A stretch of DNA of 64,000 nucleotides from assembly GCF_021922985.1 (NCBI RefSeq), contig NZ_CP040788.1:2232001-2296000 (forward strand), written 5' to 3'. Below the pieces are notes generated by a model. The model saw only the letters and a program-made list of their open reading frames with translations. It was not told the DNA's origin and searched no databases. Origin of the DNA: Clavibacter michiganensis subsp. tessellarius. GTDB lineage: Bacteria; Actinomycetota; Actinomycetes; Actinomycetales; Microbacteriaceae. A program made the position numbers and the translations under genes. Of the stretch, positions 7,919-17,548 are shown one piece after another (position 1 is the stretch's first letter; the number at the start of each line of letters is the position of its first letter).

Positions 7919-9327
7919 CCGCCGACGAGTCGCTCGCCGCGCACGCCGTGCGCCCGCCGGCCCGCGGCATCATGGCGCGCCCGTGGCTGGCGTTCGCGCT
8001 CTGCCACCTCTGGCTCGTCGCGCTCAACCTGATCGGCCCCACCTCCGCGCTCACCGACGTGACGAACGTCTACCGCGTCTGGATGCAGGAGGGGATGGCG
8101 GGCGGCGGCTGGGTCGGGATCGACCTGCCGTGGGTGTACCCGATCCTCGCGGCCGTGCCCATGATCATCTCCCTCGTCGGCGGCACCGCGTTCTACGGCA
8201 CGGTGTGGCTCGCGCTGGTCACGCTGCTCGACGCCGCCGCGTTCGCGCTGCTCCTCCGCATCCGCCGCGGCCGCGGCCTCGCGCCCGCCGCGTGGTGGCT
8301 CGGCTTCCTGGTGGCGCTCGGGCCGATCTCGCTCGGCCGGATCGACGCGGTCACCGTGCCCCTCGCCCTCGCCGGCCTGCTCGTGCTCGCGACCCGGCCG
8401 GCCCTCGCCTCCGCGCTCCTCACGATCGGCGCCTGGGTGAAGGTGTGGCCGGCCGCCCTGCTGCTCACCGCCGTCATCGCCCGCCGCGGGCTCGCGCGCG
8501 GCACGGTCGTCGTCACGGCGCTCGGCACGACGGCCGTGGTCGTGGCCGGATCCCTCGCTATCGGCAGCGGCGCGAACGTCCTCGGCTTCGTGGGCCAGCA
8601 GACCGGCCGCGGGCTCCAGGTCGAGTCGACCGCCGCGCTGTACCACCTGTGGCGCATCGTCGCGGGCGACGACCGGTACCGCGTGTACGACGACCTGGGC
8701 ATCATCACGTTCCAGGTCGCGGGCCCGGGCGTGGACGCCGTCGCTGCCGCGCTCACGCCGATCATGGTGGGCGTCGTGCTCGTCGTGACGCTGCTCGGGA
8801 TCCGCGCGCACCACCGCGGCGCCTCCCCCGCCGCGCTGATGGGGCCGCTGTCGCTCGCGCTCGTCGCCGCCCTCATCGTGACGAACAAGGTCGGCTCGCC
8901 GCAGTACGTGTCGTGGTTCGCCGTGCCGATCATCGTGATGCTCGTGCACGACCGCCACTCCCGCGGCACGGCCCTGGCGGCGCGCCTCGGGCTCGTCGTC
9001 GCCGCGCTCACGCAGCTCGTCTTCCCGTACGCCTACATGCTGCTCATCTACGTGGTGCCGGTGATGGTCGGGGTGATCACGCTGCGCGACCTCGGCGAGA
9101 TTGCGCTGCTCGGCGTCGCCGTGATGCAGCTCGTGCGGCTGCGCGGCACGGCCGAGGACGGGCCGGCGCGGGTGCGGGCGGGACGCGCGGCGCGGGGGCG
9201 CGCATCGCACGGGCAGCCCGTCGCCGGTGCCCCCGCACCCGTGGCCGCCGCACCCGCACCCGCCGCCGCGCACGAGCTCAGCCCATGGGGGCCGGCGCCC
9301 GCGGATCAGGAGACCGGGACCGCCTGA
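7915..9327 (+). CDS. GT87/DUF2029-type membrane mannosyltransferase-like protein
   Basis: 470-residue polytopic protein with about 10 hydrophobic helices. It resembles GT-C enzymes of the GT87 family, which use polyprenyl-phosphate sugars on the outer face of the membrane. Features are a conserved acidic loop early (TSALTDVTNVYRVWM, WVGIDLPWVYPILA), GPISLGRIDAVTVPLALAGL, and GAWVKVWPAALL, a hallmark of this family. NKVGSPQYVSWFAVP is a late conserved loop. The last 75 residues are a Pro/Ala-rich cytosolic tail. Its 3' end overlaps that of the convergent atzF-like gene by 22 bp. Confidence 0.8.
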   Translation: MTADESLAAHAVRPPARGIMARPWLAFALCHLWLVALNLIGPTSALTDVTNVYRVWMQEGMAGGGWVGIDLPWVYPILAAVPMIISLVGGTAFYGTVWLALVTLLDAAAFALLLRIRRGRGLAPAAWWLGFLVALGPISLGRIDAVTVPLALAGLLVLATRPALASALLTIGAWVKVWPAALLLTAVIARRGLARGTVVVTALGTTAVVVAGSLAIGSGANVLGFVGQQTGRGLQVESTAALYHLWRIVAGDDRYRVYDDLGIITFQVAGPGVDAVAAALTPIMVGVVLVVTLLGIRAHHRGASPAALMGPLSLALVAALIVTNKVGSPQYVSWFAVPIIVMLVHDRHSRGTALAARLGLVVAALTQLVFPYAYMLLIYVVPVMVGVITLRDLGEIALLGVAVMQLVRLRGTAEDGPARVRAGRAARGRASHGQPVAGAPAPVAAAPAPAAAHELSPWGPAPADQETGTA

Positions 9328-11099
9328 CCGCCCGACGCCAGGTAGCGCAGCCACCCGCCGTGCGCGCTGATGTCCGGCGCGCCCGCCGTGTCGGTGCAGA
9401 GGAACCCGATCGCCTGCGTGCCGTCCTCGAGCTCCACCGGGCCGAGGGCCATGGGCCGGACCATGCCGGCGAGGAACGCGGCGAGGCCGGCGCGCGTGAG
9501 GGTCCACGCCTCGCCCGCGAGCGGCACGCCGTCGCCGTCGGGCGCCGGGGTCACGCCGGGTCGCGCGGGCTCGCCCGGGAGGTGCGCCATGCGGTACGCC
9601 GCGCTCGTGCGGACGTCGCGGGAGAAGCGCGCGCCGAGCTCGCCGAGCTGGCGGTGCAGCGGCTGGCCGCCGAGGTGCGCGCCGAACACGACCACGTCGA
9701 CCGCGTCGGTCGGCAGGAGCGCGGGCCGCACGGGGTCGCCCGTGATCCAGCCGGCGAGGTCGAGCACGACCTGGTCGGCGAACCCGGGGGCGACGAGGCT
9801 CACGCCGAACGGGGATCCGTCCGCCTCGCCCGCGGGCACGGCGACGGCGCACAGGTCGAAGAGGTTCACGAAGTTCGTGTACGTGCCGAGCCGGGCGTTC
9901 ACGGCGACGGGCTCGGCGGCGACCTCGGCGAGCGTGGGGTGCTCGGTGGTCGTCGGCATCAGCAGCGCGTCGATCCCGCGGCGGGCGTCGCCCGGGGCGT
10001 CGAACACGACGCACGCGGCGACGCGCAGGCGCTCGAGGAGCGCGCGGTCCTCCACGAGCCGGTGCGCGGGGATCCCGAGCGCGGCGCGCACGATGCCGGC
10101 GACGGTCGGATCGAGGTCCGGCGCGTCCGCGAGCACCGACGGCCCCGCCGCCTCGCAGCGCTCGGCCACGAGCGCGCCCTCGTAGAGGAGGAGCGCGGCG
10201 CGGAGGAACGGCCCGAGCTCGACCGTCTCGACGACGGCGCCGGAGTCGCGCATCCGCTCGACCGCCCCATGGAACGCCGCGCGGGCGTCGGGCGAGAGCG
10301 GCGCGAGGTCGTGCTCGGCCGGCACGCCGACGACGGGGACGCCGCGCGGCGCGAGCCGGGTGGTCGACGGCCAGTCGCGGCTCGCCGGATCCGCCGGATC
10401 GGGCCCGACCATCTCGGCGAGCGCGCGCTGGGCCGTCGCGAGGTCGGCGGCGAGCACGCTCACGGTGTCGTAGGAGCGGCAGGCGGGGACGACGCCCGTG
10501 GTGGGCACGAGGCCGAGGGTCGGCTTGATCCCGACGAGGCCGTGCAGGGCCGCGGGCACGCGTCCGGATCCGGCGGTGTCCGTGCCGAGCGCCACGTCGA
10601 CGAGGCCCAGCGCGACGGCGACCGCGGAGCCCGAGCTGGATCCGCCCGAGATGCGGTTGGGCCGCGTCGCGTGCCGCACGGCGCCGTAGGGGCTGCGCGT
10701 GCCGACGAGGCCGGTGGCGAACTGGTCGAGGTTGGTCTTGCCGATCACGAGCGCGCCGGCCTCCCGGAGCCGGGCGACGGCGGGCGCGTCGACCTCGGGC
10801 GCGGTGGCGGCGGACGGGCACGCGGCGGTCGTCGGCATCCCGGCGACGTCGATGTTGTCCTTGACGGCGACGAGCCAGCCCGCGAGCGGCAGCGATCCCG
10901 CCGGCGCGCGGGCGATGCGCGCGTCGAGCTCGGCGGCGCGGGCGAGGGCGTCCGCGGGGTCGAGCAGCGTGATCCACACCTCGGGCCGGTCGACCTCCGC
11001 GATGCGCGCGTAGGCGGCGCGCACGCGGTCGACGACGGAGGCGGATCCGACGGGCGGCAGCGCGGTCGTGGCGCCGGCGACGCCGATCCCGCGGCTCAC
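9306..11099 (-). CDS. atzF: Allophanate hydrolase (AtzF-like)
   Basis: 597-residue amidase-signature enzyme that would hydrolyse allophanate to ammonia and CO2. Lys80 is in [18 protein letters not shown], the Ser-rich loop SGGSSSGSA is at 151-159 and the nucleophile region GTDTAGSGR at 172-180. A C-terminal domain ([20 protein letters not shown], then ALPVELEDG-like [14 protein letters not shown]) is typical of AtzF and absent from plain amidases. Start GTG 11099 overlaps the stop of the upstream hydrolase by 4 bp (GTGA), so translation is coupled. It is the last gene of the NCS1/hydrolase operon. Confidence 0.88.
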   Translation of the reverse strand: MSRGIGVAGATTALPPVGSASVVDRVRAAYARIAEVDRPEVWITLLDPADALARAAELDARIARAPAGSLPLAGWLVAVKDNIDVAGMPTTAACPSAATAPEVDAPAVARLREAGALVIGKTNLDQFATGLVGTRSPYGAVRHATRPNRISGGSSSGSAVAVALGLVDVALGTDTAGSGRVPAALHGLVGIKPTLGLVPTTGVVPACRSYDTVSVLAADLATAQRALAEMVGPDPADPASRDWPSTTRLAPRGVPVVGVPAEHDLAPLSPDARAAFHGAVERMRDSGAVVETVELGPFLRAALLLYEGALVAERCEAAGPSVLADAPDLDPTVAGIVRAALGIPAHRLVEDRALLERLRVAACVVFDAPGDARRGIDALLMPTTTEHPTLAEVAAEPVAVNARLGTYTNFVNLFDLCAVAVPAGEADGSPFGVSLVAPGFADQVVLDLAGWITGDPVRPALLPTDAVDVVVFGAHLGGQPLHRQLGELGARFSRDVRTSAAYRMAHLPGEPARPGVTPAPDGDGVPLAGEAWTLTRAGLAAFLAGMVRPMALGPVELEDGTQAIGFLCTDTAGAPDISAHGGWLRYLASGGQAVPVS

Positions 11100-11935
11100 G
11101 CGCGGACCTCCGCCGCGGTCGCGGTCGCAGCCGCGGAGCCGGCCTCGGCACCGACGCCGGCATCGGCCCCGGCGAGCGCCGCGAGCACGTCGTCCGACGA
11201 CGCGACCGCGCCGAACACGCCGCCCTGCATCGTGACCATCCGGAGCGCCGCGTCGTGGTTCGCCGGATCCGTGGCCCCCGTGCAGTCGGAGAGCACCAGG
11301 CACTCGTAGCCGCGGTCGTTCGCCTCGCGCATGGTCGTGGAGACGCAGACGTCGGTGGTGATGCCCGTGAGGATCAGCCGGTCGATGCCGCGCGCCCGGA
11401 GCACGAGGTCGAGGTCGGTGGCGTAGAACGCGCCCTTGCCGGGCTTGTCGATGACGGGCTCGCCGGGGAGCGGGGCCACCTCGGGGACGATCTCCCAGCC
11501 GGGTTCGCCGCGCACGAGGATCCGCCCGCACGGGCCCACGCTGCCGATCTCGGCGCCCGCGCGCTCGGAGCGCCAGCGCTTGTTCGCGGGCAGGTCGGAG
11601 AGGTCGGGCCGGTGGCCCTCGCGGGTGTGGATCACGGTCATGCCGAGCGCGCGCACGCGCTCCAGCAGGCGGGCGGTGGGCGCGAGGCCGGCCCGGGTGA
11701 GGGCGAGGTCGTAGCCCATGCGGTCGACGTAGCCGCCGACGCCGCAGAAGTCGACCTGCCAGTCGATGCAGACCACGGCGGTGCGCGCGACGTCGACGGC
11801 GCCGTCGTAGGGCCAGGCGTACGGATCCGCCGCCACGGCCGTGGTGCCGCCGACCGGCGCGGTGCCGATGACGGAGGCGGCGTCGGCGACCGGCGTGGTG
11901 CCGATGACCGCCGTGGTGCGGGGCGCGATGCTCAC
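11096..11935 (-). CDS. biuH: Isochorismatase-family cysteine hydrolase, probable biuret amidohydrolase
   Basis: 279 residues. The isochorismatase-fold triad is visible: Asp58 in [12 protein letters not shown], a Lys in [16 protein letters not shown] (164 or 167) and Cys197 in [21 protein letters not shown], whose cis-peptide region ITTDVC is classic. Biuret hydrolase makes allophanate, the substrate of the next enzyme, so the pairing with AtzF argues for biuret over ureidoacrylate or isochorismate. The first 40 residues are a repetitive TTPV/GTAPV stretch, not part of the fold. The GTG 11935 start overlaps the permease stop by 4 bp. Confidence 0.65.
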   Translation of the reverse strand: MSIAPRTTAVIGTTPVADAASVIGTAPVGGTTAVAADPYAWPYDGAVDVARTAVVCIDWQVDFCGVGGYVDRMGYDLALTRAGLAPTARLLERVRALGMTVIHTREGHRPDLSDLPANKRWRSERAGAEIGSVGPCGRILVRGEPGWEIVPEVAPLPGEPVIDKPGKGAFYATDLDLVLRARGIDRLILTGITTDVCVSTTMREANDRGYECLVLSDCTGATDPANHDAALRMVTMQGGVFGAVASSDDVLAALAGADAGVGAEAGSAAATATAAEVRA

Positions 11936-13326
11936 GAGCGCGCCTCCCCCGCCTCGACGGCCGCGCCGAGCGGGGCGCGCACGCGCCCCAGCGCGTCGGC
12001 GGCGACGAGCGCCACCGCGGCGACCACCAGGCCGACGACGGCCGTGGACAGGAAGTCGGCGTAGGCGTGGGCCGCGAGCGCGGCACCGGCGCCGACGACC
12101 CAGGCGACGAACGCGGGCGCCCGCCACGGGCCGCGCGCGGCACCGGATGCGCTGACGGATGCGGACGCGGATGCCGCCGCCCGCCGCGGCGCGAGCAGCA
12201 GCTGGTCGACGATGAGCACCGCGCCGATGGGCGGCACGATCACCCCGAGCAGGTTCAGCCACACCTCGAAGTAGGTCCAGATGCCGGCGACGGCGAGCAC
12301 CACGCCGACCGCGCCGAGCACGAGCGTCGTGCGGCGCATCCGCATGCCGGTGAGCTGGCTCCAGCCGACCGCGCCGTTGTAGAGGCAGTGGGCGCACACG
12401 GATCCGAGGTTCACGACCACGAAGAGCACGGCGAGCGGCACGAGCGCGCCCCCCTGCGCCACGAGGATGCCGAGGAAGTCGCCGCCCGCGGTGCCCGGGT
12501 CGGTCGCGCCGCCGAGGGCGACGATGAGGCCGCCGACCACGAGCGCGATCGCGTTGCCGAACGGGAACGCCGCGAGCGACGCGAGCACGGCCTGCCGGCC
12601 CGAGCGCGCCCAGCGGGTGAAGTCGGCGGTCATGGTGCCGGAGTCGGCGAACAGCGCGACGACGAGCGTGACGGCCGCGCCGAAGCTCAGCGCGCCCGCC
12701 CCGCCGGCCGGCGCCGACTGCAGCTCCGCGCCCGGCCGGGTCGCGACGATCGCGATGGCGACCGCCCCGAGCACGAGGTAGAGGGGAGCGGCGATGACGC
12801 CGATCCAGGACAGCGCGCGGATGCCGAGCAGCGTCACCGCGACGAACAGGATCCCGGCGACGAGCGTCGTCGCCGTCTGGTCCCAGCCGAGGGAGCCGTG
12901 CAGCGTGGATCCGGTGAGCCCGGTCTGGAACGCGAACCAGCCGATGACGACCGTGGCGAGGAACGCCGCCGGGACGACGTAGCCCTTCGCGCCGAACGTG
13001 CGCATCGCCATGAGCGCGAAGCTCTCGCCGCTGCGGCCCGCGAGGTAGCTCAGCGCGCCGACGTAGACCATGAGCACGAGCGTGCCGACCGCGATGGCGC
13101 CCATGCCCGCCCAGAACCCGAGCGAGTGCACGACGAGGCCGCCGAAGACCGCGCAGGTGAGGATCATGGGGAAGCCCAGCCAGACGGCCGCGACCGACGA
13201 CGTGCGGCGACGCGCGTGCGGGGGCACGGGCTCCGACTCGTACTCCGAGAAGACGGGGCGGTCGGCGGGATCCGGGGCGGCGGGGTCGGCGTGGCGCGCG
13301 ACCGGCGGGGCGGCGGGGAGCGACAT
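11932..13326 (-). CDS. NCS1 family permease (cytosine/allantoin/urea-derivative transporter)
   Basis: 464-residue transporter with about 12 helices. It belongs to the purine-cytosine permease family: [26 protein letters not shown], then [21 protein letters not shown], then [18 protein letters not shown] (the conserved acidic/aromatic loop) and LIVDQLLLA near the end. A ribosome site AGGAGA lies 5 nt before ATG 13326. It leads an operon with two hydrolases for biuret and allophanate, so the cargo is inferred to be biuret or a related small N-rich compound. Confidence 0.82.
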   Translation of the reverse strand: MSLPAAPPVARHADPAAPDPADRPVFSEYESEPVPPHARRRTSSVAAVWLGFPMILTCAVFGGLVVHSLGFWAGMGAIAVGTLVLMVYVGALSYLAGRSGESFALMAMRTFGAKGYVVPAAFLATVVIGWFAFQTGLTGSTLHGSLGWDQTATTLVAGILFVAVTLLGIRALSWIGVIAAPLYLVLGAVAIAIVATRPGAELQSAPAGGAGALSFGAAVTLVVALFADSGTMTADFTRWARSGRQAVLASLAAFPFGNAIALVVGGLIVALGGATDPGTAGGDFLGILVAQGGALVPLAVLFVVVNLGSVCAHCLYNGAVGWSQLTGMRMRRTTLVLGAVGVVLAVAGIWTYFEVWLNLLGVIVPPIGAVLIVDQLLLAPRRAAASASASVSASGAARGPWRAPAFVAWVVGAGAALAAHAYADFLSTAVVGLVVAAVALVAADALGRVRAPLGAAVEAGEARS

Positions 13327-13371
13327 GGGTTCTCCTGGGATCGGGTGGCGCCGGCGGGGGATCCGGCTGCG

Positions 13372-13434
13372 TCCTATAGGAACAGCCCGGCCGCACACGC
13401 GCGTTTCGCCCGTGTTTCCGGGATGTGAAACACG
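13372..13434. promoter_or_regulatory. Palindromic operator candidates between GntR and NCS1 operon
   Basis: TCCTATAGGA at 13372-13381 is a perfect 10-bp palindrome just upstream of the permease start. CGTGTTTC at 13411-13418 and GAAACACG at 13427-13434 are perfect 8-bp inverted arms separated by 8 nt. Both lie in the 148 bp between divergent genes, the position expected for binding of the FCD-type GntR regulator encoded at 13475. Confidence 0.5.
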
Positions 13435-13461
13435 TCTGGGTGGAGGCGTGGCGGCGGATCC

Positions 13462-13467
13462 TATAAT
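13462..13467 (+). promoter_or_regulatory. -10 box of the gntR gene
   Basis: Perfect TATAAT ending 7 nt before ATG 13475, implying an almost leaderless transcript. It lies in ATCCTATAAT, which resembles half of the TCCTATAGGA palindrome 90 bp upstream and could make the gene autoregulated. Confidence 0.6.
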
Positions 13468-13474
13468 CGAGCGC

Positions 13475-14149
13475 ATGCCCGCTCCCGCCCCGGTCCCCTC
13501 CCGCGTCGGCGCCGCGGAGCGCGTGCGGGTGCTGCTGGAGGAGGAGATCCTCGGCGGCGTGCTCGCCCCCGGCTCCCGCGTCAAGGCCGACGACATCGCC
13601 CGCCGCACGGGCACCAGCCACATCCCGGTGCGCGAGGCGCTCCGGGCGCTCGAGGCCGACGGCTGGGTCGTGCACCGGCCGCACGAGGGCGCGTCGGTGC
13701 GGCCGCGCGTGCTGTCCGAGCTGGTCGACCTGTTCGAGGCGCGCGCGCTCGTGGAGCCGCAGGCCGTGGAGCTCGCCGCCCAGCGCCGCACGGCCGACGA
13801 CCTCCGCGAGCTCGAGCGCGTGCTCCGCCTGCAGGAGCGCACCTCGGATCCGGCCGACCTCGCCCGCCTCAACCACGACTTCCACGTCGCCCTCGCGCGG
13901 GCCTCGCAGAACAGCACGCTCGCCTCCGTCGTCGAGTCGATGTCGAAGCGCGTGCGCTTCCACTACCTGCCCACGGCGAGCGCGCGTCGACCGGACTCGC
14001 TGGCCGACCACCGCGAGCTCGTCGCCCTCCTCGAGCGGCGCGAGGGCGCCCGGGCGGCGGATCTCGCGCGCCGCCACATCAATGCCACGCGCGTCGACGC
14101 GTGCGCGGCCCTCGAGGCGCTCACGCGCGCGGAGGCAGAGGCGGGCTAG
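13475..14149 (+). CDS. GntR family regulator, FCD subfamily
   Basis: 224 residues. The N-terminal winged helix (about 10-75) contains [20 protein letters not shown], then [17 protein letters not shown], the standard GntR recognition segment. The C-terminal FCD ligand domain has the [14 protein letters not shown] helix and metal/ligand histidines in [13 protein letters not shown] and [17 protein letters not shown]. It is divergent from the NCS1-biuret operon and probably controls it in response to a small acid or ureide. Its 3' end is 3 bp from the convergent HAD gene. Confidence 0.88.
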   Translation: MPAPAPVPSRVGAAERVRVLLEEEILGGVLAPGSRVKADDIARRTGTSHIPVREALRALEADGWVVHRPHEGASVRPRVLSELVDLFEARALVEPQAVELAAQRRTADDLRELERVLRLQERTSDPADLARLNHDFHVALARASQNSTLASVVESMSKRVRFHYLPTASARRPDSLADHRELVALLERREGARAADLARRHINATRVDACAALEALTRAEAEAG

Positions 14150-14152
14150 GGA

Positions 14153-14851
14153 TCAGAGCCCGAGCAGCCGCTCCAGCGCCGGGTCCTCGAGGGAGTCGAG
14201 CACGAGGTCGGCGCCCGCGTCGCGCAGCTCGTCCGCGGAGTAGTGCCCGCTCGCGACGCCCACGGCGGTCGCCCCCGCGTCGTGCGCGGACGTGATGTCG
14301 TTCGGGGTGTCGCCGACGACGAGCACCTCCTCGCGCCGGGGCTCGGCGCCGCGGAGCGTGCCGGCGGTCGCGATGGCGCGGCGCACGACGTCGACGCGGT
14401 CGGGCGAGTCGGATCCGTACGCGCCGAACACGAAGAACCGGCCCAGCCGGGCGGGCTCCATCTTCGTGCGGGCGGCGCCCTCCATCGCGCCCGAGACGAC
14501 GCCGAGCACGACGCCCGCGTCGGCGAGTCGGTCGAGCAGCGCCTCCGCGCCGTCGAGCACGCGGTAGCCCTCGGAGACGCGGATGTCGTCGGCGAGGTGC
14601 CGCAGGTACGACGCGTAGAGGCGCGCGAGCTCGGCGGGCTCGGGATCCCGGCCCATCACGCCGCGGAACGTCGCGGCGCCGACCTGCGGATCCGTCTCCC
14701 CCGCCGACGAGTGCTCGCCGATGTCGGCCTCCACGTCGTGCAGGTCGCGGAACGCCATGGCCCAGCTGCGGGCGCCGGAGCCGCCCGTGTGGATCAGGGT
14801 CTCGTCGATGTCGAAGAGCACGGCGGGCGGGATGGAGGAGGTGTCGGCCAT
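14153..14851 (-). CDS. HAD family hydrolase
   Basis: 232-residue phosphatase-like protein. Motif I is VLFDIDETLIHTGG (nucleophile Asp and acid/base Asp), motif II is VVSGAMEG, motif III Lys lies in AARTKMEPA, and motif IV is VVGDTPNDITSAHDAG. A helical cap of about 80 residues lies between motifs I and II, as in phosphoglycolate-phosphatase-like enzymes. The -10-like CACGAT is 6 nt before ATG 14851. The substrate is unknown; the next upstream gene on the strand encodes MarR. Confidence 0.86.
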   Translation of the reverse strand: MADTSSIPPAVLFDIDETLIHTGGSGARSWAMAFRDLHDVEADIGEHSSAGETDPQVGAATFRGVMGRDPEPAELARLYASYLRHLADDIRVSEGYRVLDGAEALLDRLADAGVVLGVVSGAMEGAARTKMEPARLGRFFVFGAYGSDSPDRVDVVRRAIATAGTLRGAEPRREEVLVVGDTPNDITSAHDAGATAVGVASGHYSADELRDAGADLVLDSLEDPALERLLGL

Positions 14852-14951
14852 GGATCCATCGTGCTCCGGCCCGCCTCCGAGCGAGCGGTGCGGGACGGGC
14901 GGCGGCGCGGGGCGGCGACCGCGGCGGCGCGCACCGGGCCCGGGGCGCCCG

Positions 14952-15464
14952 TCAGGACGAGCGGCGCGTGCGCATCCGCTCGGTCGTCCGCGCGATGACC
15001 CGCAGGCTGTCGATGAGGGTCGCGATCTGGGCGCGGCTGAGGTCGGCCAGCACCTCGTCCTCGTCGGCGACGAGGCGGCGCATCGCCCGGTCGACGCGCT
15101 CGATGCCGAACGGCGTGAGCACGACCAGCCGACTGCGGCCGCCCGATGGATCCTCCTCGCGCGTGATGAAGGAGCGCGCGGTCAGCCGGTTGACCCGGTG
15201 CACGAGGCTGCCCGTGTCGGTGCCGAGCCGCTCGGCGAGCGCGGCGCGCGTGAGGCCCGCGTCGCCCTGCTGGCGGAGGATGGAGAGGAACTCGAACTCG
15301 CTCGTCGTGAGGCCCTCGGCGGCGAACGCGCCCTCGCGGATCCGCTGCATCTGCGGGAGCAGGCGCCGGAGCCGCGACACCACGTCGAGCGGCGCGAAGT
15401 CGACGTCGGGCAGGGCGGCACCCCACGCGTCGATCACCAGGTCGACGTCGTCGTCATCCTTCAT
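14952..15464 (-). CDS. MarR family transcriptional regulator
   Basis: 170 residues with a central winged helix: LTTSEFEFLSILRQQGD, then LTRAALAERLGTDTGSLVHRVNRLTARSFI, then the wing REEDPSGGRSRLVVLT. The sequence resembles actinobacterial MarR proteins with an N-terminal DDVDLVIDAWGAALPDVD extension. ATG 15464 was chosen over 15488 because GGGAG lies 5 nt upstream. It is divergent from mmuM, separated by about 100 bp. The ligand is unknown. Confidence 0.87.
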   Translation of the reverse strand: MKDDDDVDLVIDAWGAALPDVDFAPLDVVSRLRRLLPQMQRIREGAFAAEGLTTSEFEFLSILRQQGDAGLTRAALAERLGTDTGSLVHRVNRLTARSFITREEDPSGGRSRLVVLTPFGIERVDRAMRRLVADEDEVLADLSRAQIATLIDSLRVIARTTERMRTRRSS

Positions 15465-15565
15465 CGGGACTCCCACCGTCGCGTCCACGGTACCCGGCGC
15501 GGGCCCGTGCGACGGCGCATGACCCCCGGCTCGGATCCGGCCGCCCGCTCCGGCAGGATGTGCGC

Positions 15566-16459
15566 ATGCAGCTCCCCCACCGCCCGCTCCTGATCGACGG
15601 CGGCCTCGGCACGCTGCTGGAGGCGCGCGGGCACGACCTGTCGGATCCGCTGTGGAGCGCGCGCGTGCTCGCCGACGAGCCCGGGGCGATCCGCGCGGCG
15701 CACGCCGAGTTCTTCCGCGCGGGGGCGGACGTGGCGATCACGGCGTCGTACCAGGTGGGATTCGCGGCGTTCGCGGCGCGCGGGCTGTCGCACGCCGACA
15801 CCGAGGCGCTGCTGCGCGCGAGCGTGACGCTCGCGGCCGAGGCCCGCGACGAGGCGGCGCGCGAGGATCCGCCGGGTGCCGAACGCGAGCGGTGGGTCGC
15901 CGCGTCCGTCGGCCCGCTCGGCGCGACGCTCGGCGACGGCTCCGAGTACCGCGGATCCACCGGCCTCACCCGCGCGGAGCTCCGCCGCTGGCACGCGCCG
16001 CGCTTCGCCGTGCTCGCCGACGCGGGCGCCGACCTGCTCGCGTGCGAGACCGTCCCCAGCCTCGACGAGGGCCGCGCGCTGGTGGACCTCGCGCGCGGCT
16101 CGGGCGCGTCCGCGTGGCTCGCGTTCACGGTCCAGGGCGGTCGGCTCCGCTCGGGCGAGCCGATGGCCGACGGGTTCCGACTCGCGGAGGAGGCCGACGA
16201 GATCGTGGCCGTGGGGATCAACTGCGCGCACCCCGAGGAGGTGCCGGCCGCCATCGCCGCGGCCCGGAGCGTCACCGACCGGCCGGTGGTCGTCTACCCG
16301 AACTCCGGGGAGCGCTGGGACGCGGTCGCGCGTGGCTGGCGCGGCGACCCGGGCGTGCCGGATGCGCGCGCCTGGATCGACGCGGGCGCGACCCTCGTCG
16401 GCGGCTGCTGCCGGGTGGGCCCCGACGCGATCCGATCGATGCGGGACGCGCTCGGCTGA
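15566..16459 (+). CDS. mmuM: Homocysteine S-methyltransferase
   Basis: 297-residue enzyme that methylates homocysteine using S-methylmethionine (or SAM). The barrel starts with LLIDGGLGTLLEARGHDL. The zinc-binding cysteines are in GINCAHPEEV and the terminal VGGCCRVGPDAI, both in place, and ASYQVGF and CETVPS are family motifs. The length is normal. ATG 15566 is 6 nt after a CAGGAT box. Use of S-methylmethionine, a plant metabolite, would fit a plant-associated life, but this is an inference. Confidence 0.92.
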   Translation: MQLPHRPLLIDGGLGTLLEARGHDLSDPLWSARVLADEPGAIRAAHAEFFRAGADVAITASYQVGFAAFAARGLSHADTEALLRASVTLAAEARDEAAREDPPGAERERWVAASVGPLGATLGDGSEYRGSTGLTRAELRRWHAPRFAVLADAGADLLACETVPSLDEGRALVDLARGSGASAWLAFTVQGGRLRSGEPMADGFRLAEEADEIVAVGINCAHPEEVPAAIAAARSVTDRPVVVYPNSGERWDAVARGWRGDPGVPDARAWIDAGATLVGGCCRVGPDAIRSMRDALG

Positions 16460-16494
16460 GGGTCCCGGCGCACGAGCGCCTCCGCACCCGCGCA

Positions 16495-16534
16495 CGACGA
16501 CGGCCCGCCCCCGGCAGGGGACGGGCCGTCGTCG
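16495..16534. terminator. Bidirectional intrinsic-type hairpin
   Basis: A perfect 13-bp stem (CGACGACGGCCCG with its complement at 16522-16534), extended by C5/G4 pairing inside the 14-nt loop. It lies between the convergent mmuM and NmrA-type genes. There is no clear U-tract, as is usual for high-GC actinobacteria. Confidence 0.75.
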
Positions 16535-16579
16535 CATGCGGAGCCGTGCGGATCCGCCTCGGGCGCGGATCCGGGCGGG

Positions 16580-17443
16580 TCAGGCGCCCGCGACCGCCTG
16601 GCGGAGGCCGTCGGCGAGCGACGTGGTGGGGCGGCCGAGGAGGCGCGCCATGTCGCCCGTCTCGTCGTCGAGCTGGCCGGCGGCCGTGGCCGCGTCGAGG
16701 CCCACGAGGAAGCCGATCGTGCCCTCGTCGAGGCCGGCCTCGCCCAGGATCCGCGCGTGCTCCTCGGAGGAGACGCGGGAGACGGGGACGGGCTGGCCCG
16801 TGATGCCGGAGATGGCCTCGGCGAGCTCGTCCTGTGTCCAGCGCTCGTCGCCCGCGAGCTCGAGGGTCTGCCCGGCGAGCGAGTCGTCGAGGGCCGCGAC
16901 CGCGGTGGCCTCGGCGAAGTCGGCGATGGTGGCGCTCGCGACGCGGCCGTCGCCGGCGCTCGTGAGGAGCCCGCCGGACTGCGTCACGGAGTCGACCGTG
17001 CCGGCGTAGTTCTCGGTGTACCAGCCGTTGCGGAGGAGCGTGACGGGCACGCCGGACGCGGCGAGCACCTCCTCGGTGGCCTTGTGCTCGCCCGCGATGA
17101 ACAGCTCGGTCGTGCTCGCGCGGAGGACGCTCGTGTAGAGGATCCGGCCGACGCCCGCGGCCTTCGCGGCCTCGATGACGGTGGTGTGCTGCGGCACGCG
17201 CTGGCCGACCTCGCTGCCGGAGACGAGCACGAGGGTGTCGCCGGGCTGGATCGCGGCCTTCACGCTCTCGGCGTCCGTGTACTCGAGGCGCGCGGTGCGG
17301 ACGCCCTGCGCGGCGAGGTCGGCGAGGGCCTCGGGGCGGCGCGCGGTGGCGAGCACGTCGGAGGCGGCGGCGCCGCGGGCGAGGAGGGACGCGACGATGC
17401 GCGATCCGAGGCGGCCGGTGGTGGCGGTGACGACGATGGTCAT
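16580..17443 (-). CDS. NmrA/QOR2-like NAD(P)H-binding oxidoreductase
   Basis: 287-residue atypical SDR. The dinucleotide motif is VVTATTGRLGSRIV at the N-terminus, followed by ATARRPEALADL. The active-site Tyr is replaced in this family by the LRNGWYTENYAG motif, seen at about residue 135. It resembles quinone oxidoreductase 2 (YtfG-like) proteins, which reduce quinones with NADPH. The divergent HxlR regulator across a 105-bp operator region is the standard arrangement for electrophile- or quinone-responsive QOR2 genes. AAGG lies 8 nt before the ATG. Confidence 0.85.
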   Translation of the reverse strand: MTIVVTATTGRLGSRIVASLLARGAAASDVLATARRPEALADLAAQGVRTARLEYTDAESVKAAIQPGDTLVLVSGSEVGQRVPQHTTVIEAAKAAGVGRILYTSVLRASTTELFIAGEHKATEEVLAASGVPVTLLRNGWYTENYAGTVDSVTQSGGLLTSAGDGRVASATIADFAEATAVAALDDSLAGQTLELAGDERWTQDELAEAISGITGQPVPVSRVSSEEHARILGEAGLDEGTIGFLVGLDAATAAGQLDDETGDMARLLGRPTTSLADGLRQAVAGA

Positions 17444-17502
17444 GGGGTGCCTTTCGAGTCAGGGGACGAGCGATACGTCGGGGTCAACGACTCCGTCGCC
17501 GA

Positions 17503-17541
17503 GTACCTTCCCACAGGGAGGTACCCACCTCCAGGTAAGTT
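17503..17541. promoter_or_regulatory. HxlR operator and -10 region
   Basis: GTACCT at 17503-17508 and AGGTAC at 17519-17524 form a perfect 6-bp inverted repeat with a 10-nt spacer. A second, tighter ACCT-CC-AGGT palindrome follows at 17527-17536. GTAC-containing inverted repeats are known binding sites of DUF24/HxlR regulators. The -10-like TAAGTT at 17536-17541 is 7 nt before the regulator's ATG and overlaps the second repeat, so autorepression is likely. Confidence 0.6.
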
Positions 17542-17548
17542 GGTGTGC

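Noticed and set aside
7642..11309. Very long open frames on both strands across the GT87 and AtzF genes
   Set aside because: They are shadows: Arg/Ala/Pro-only composition, no domain, and they run antisense or out of frame through genes with clear family matches. Such long false frames are expected at this GC content.
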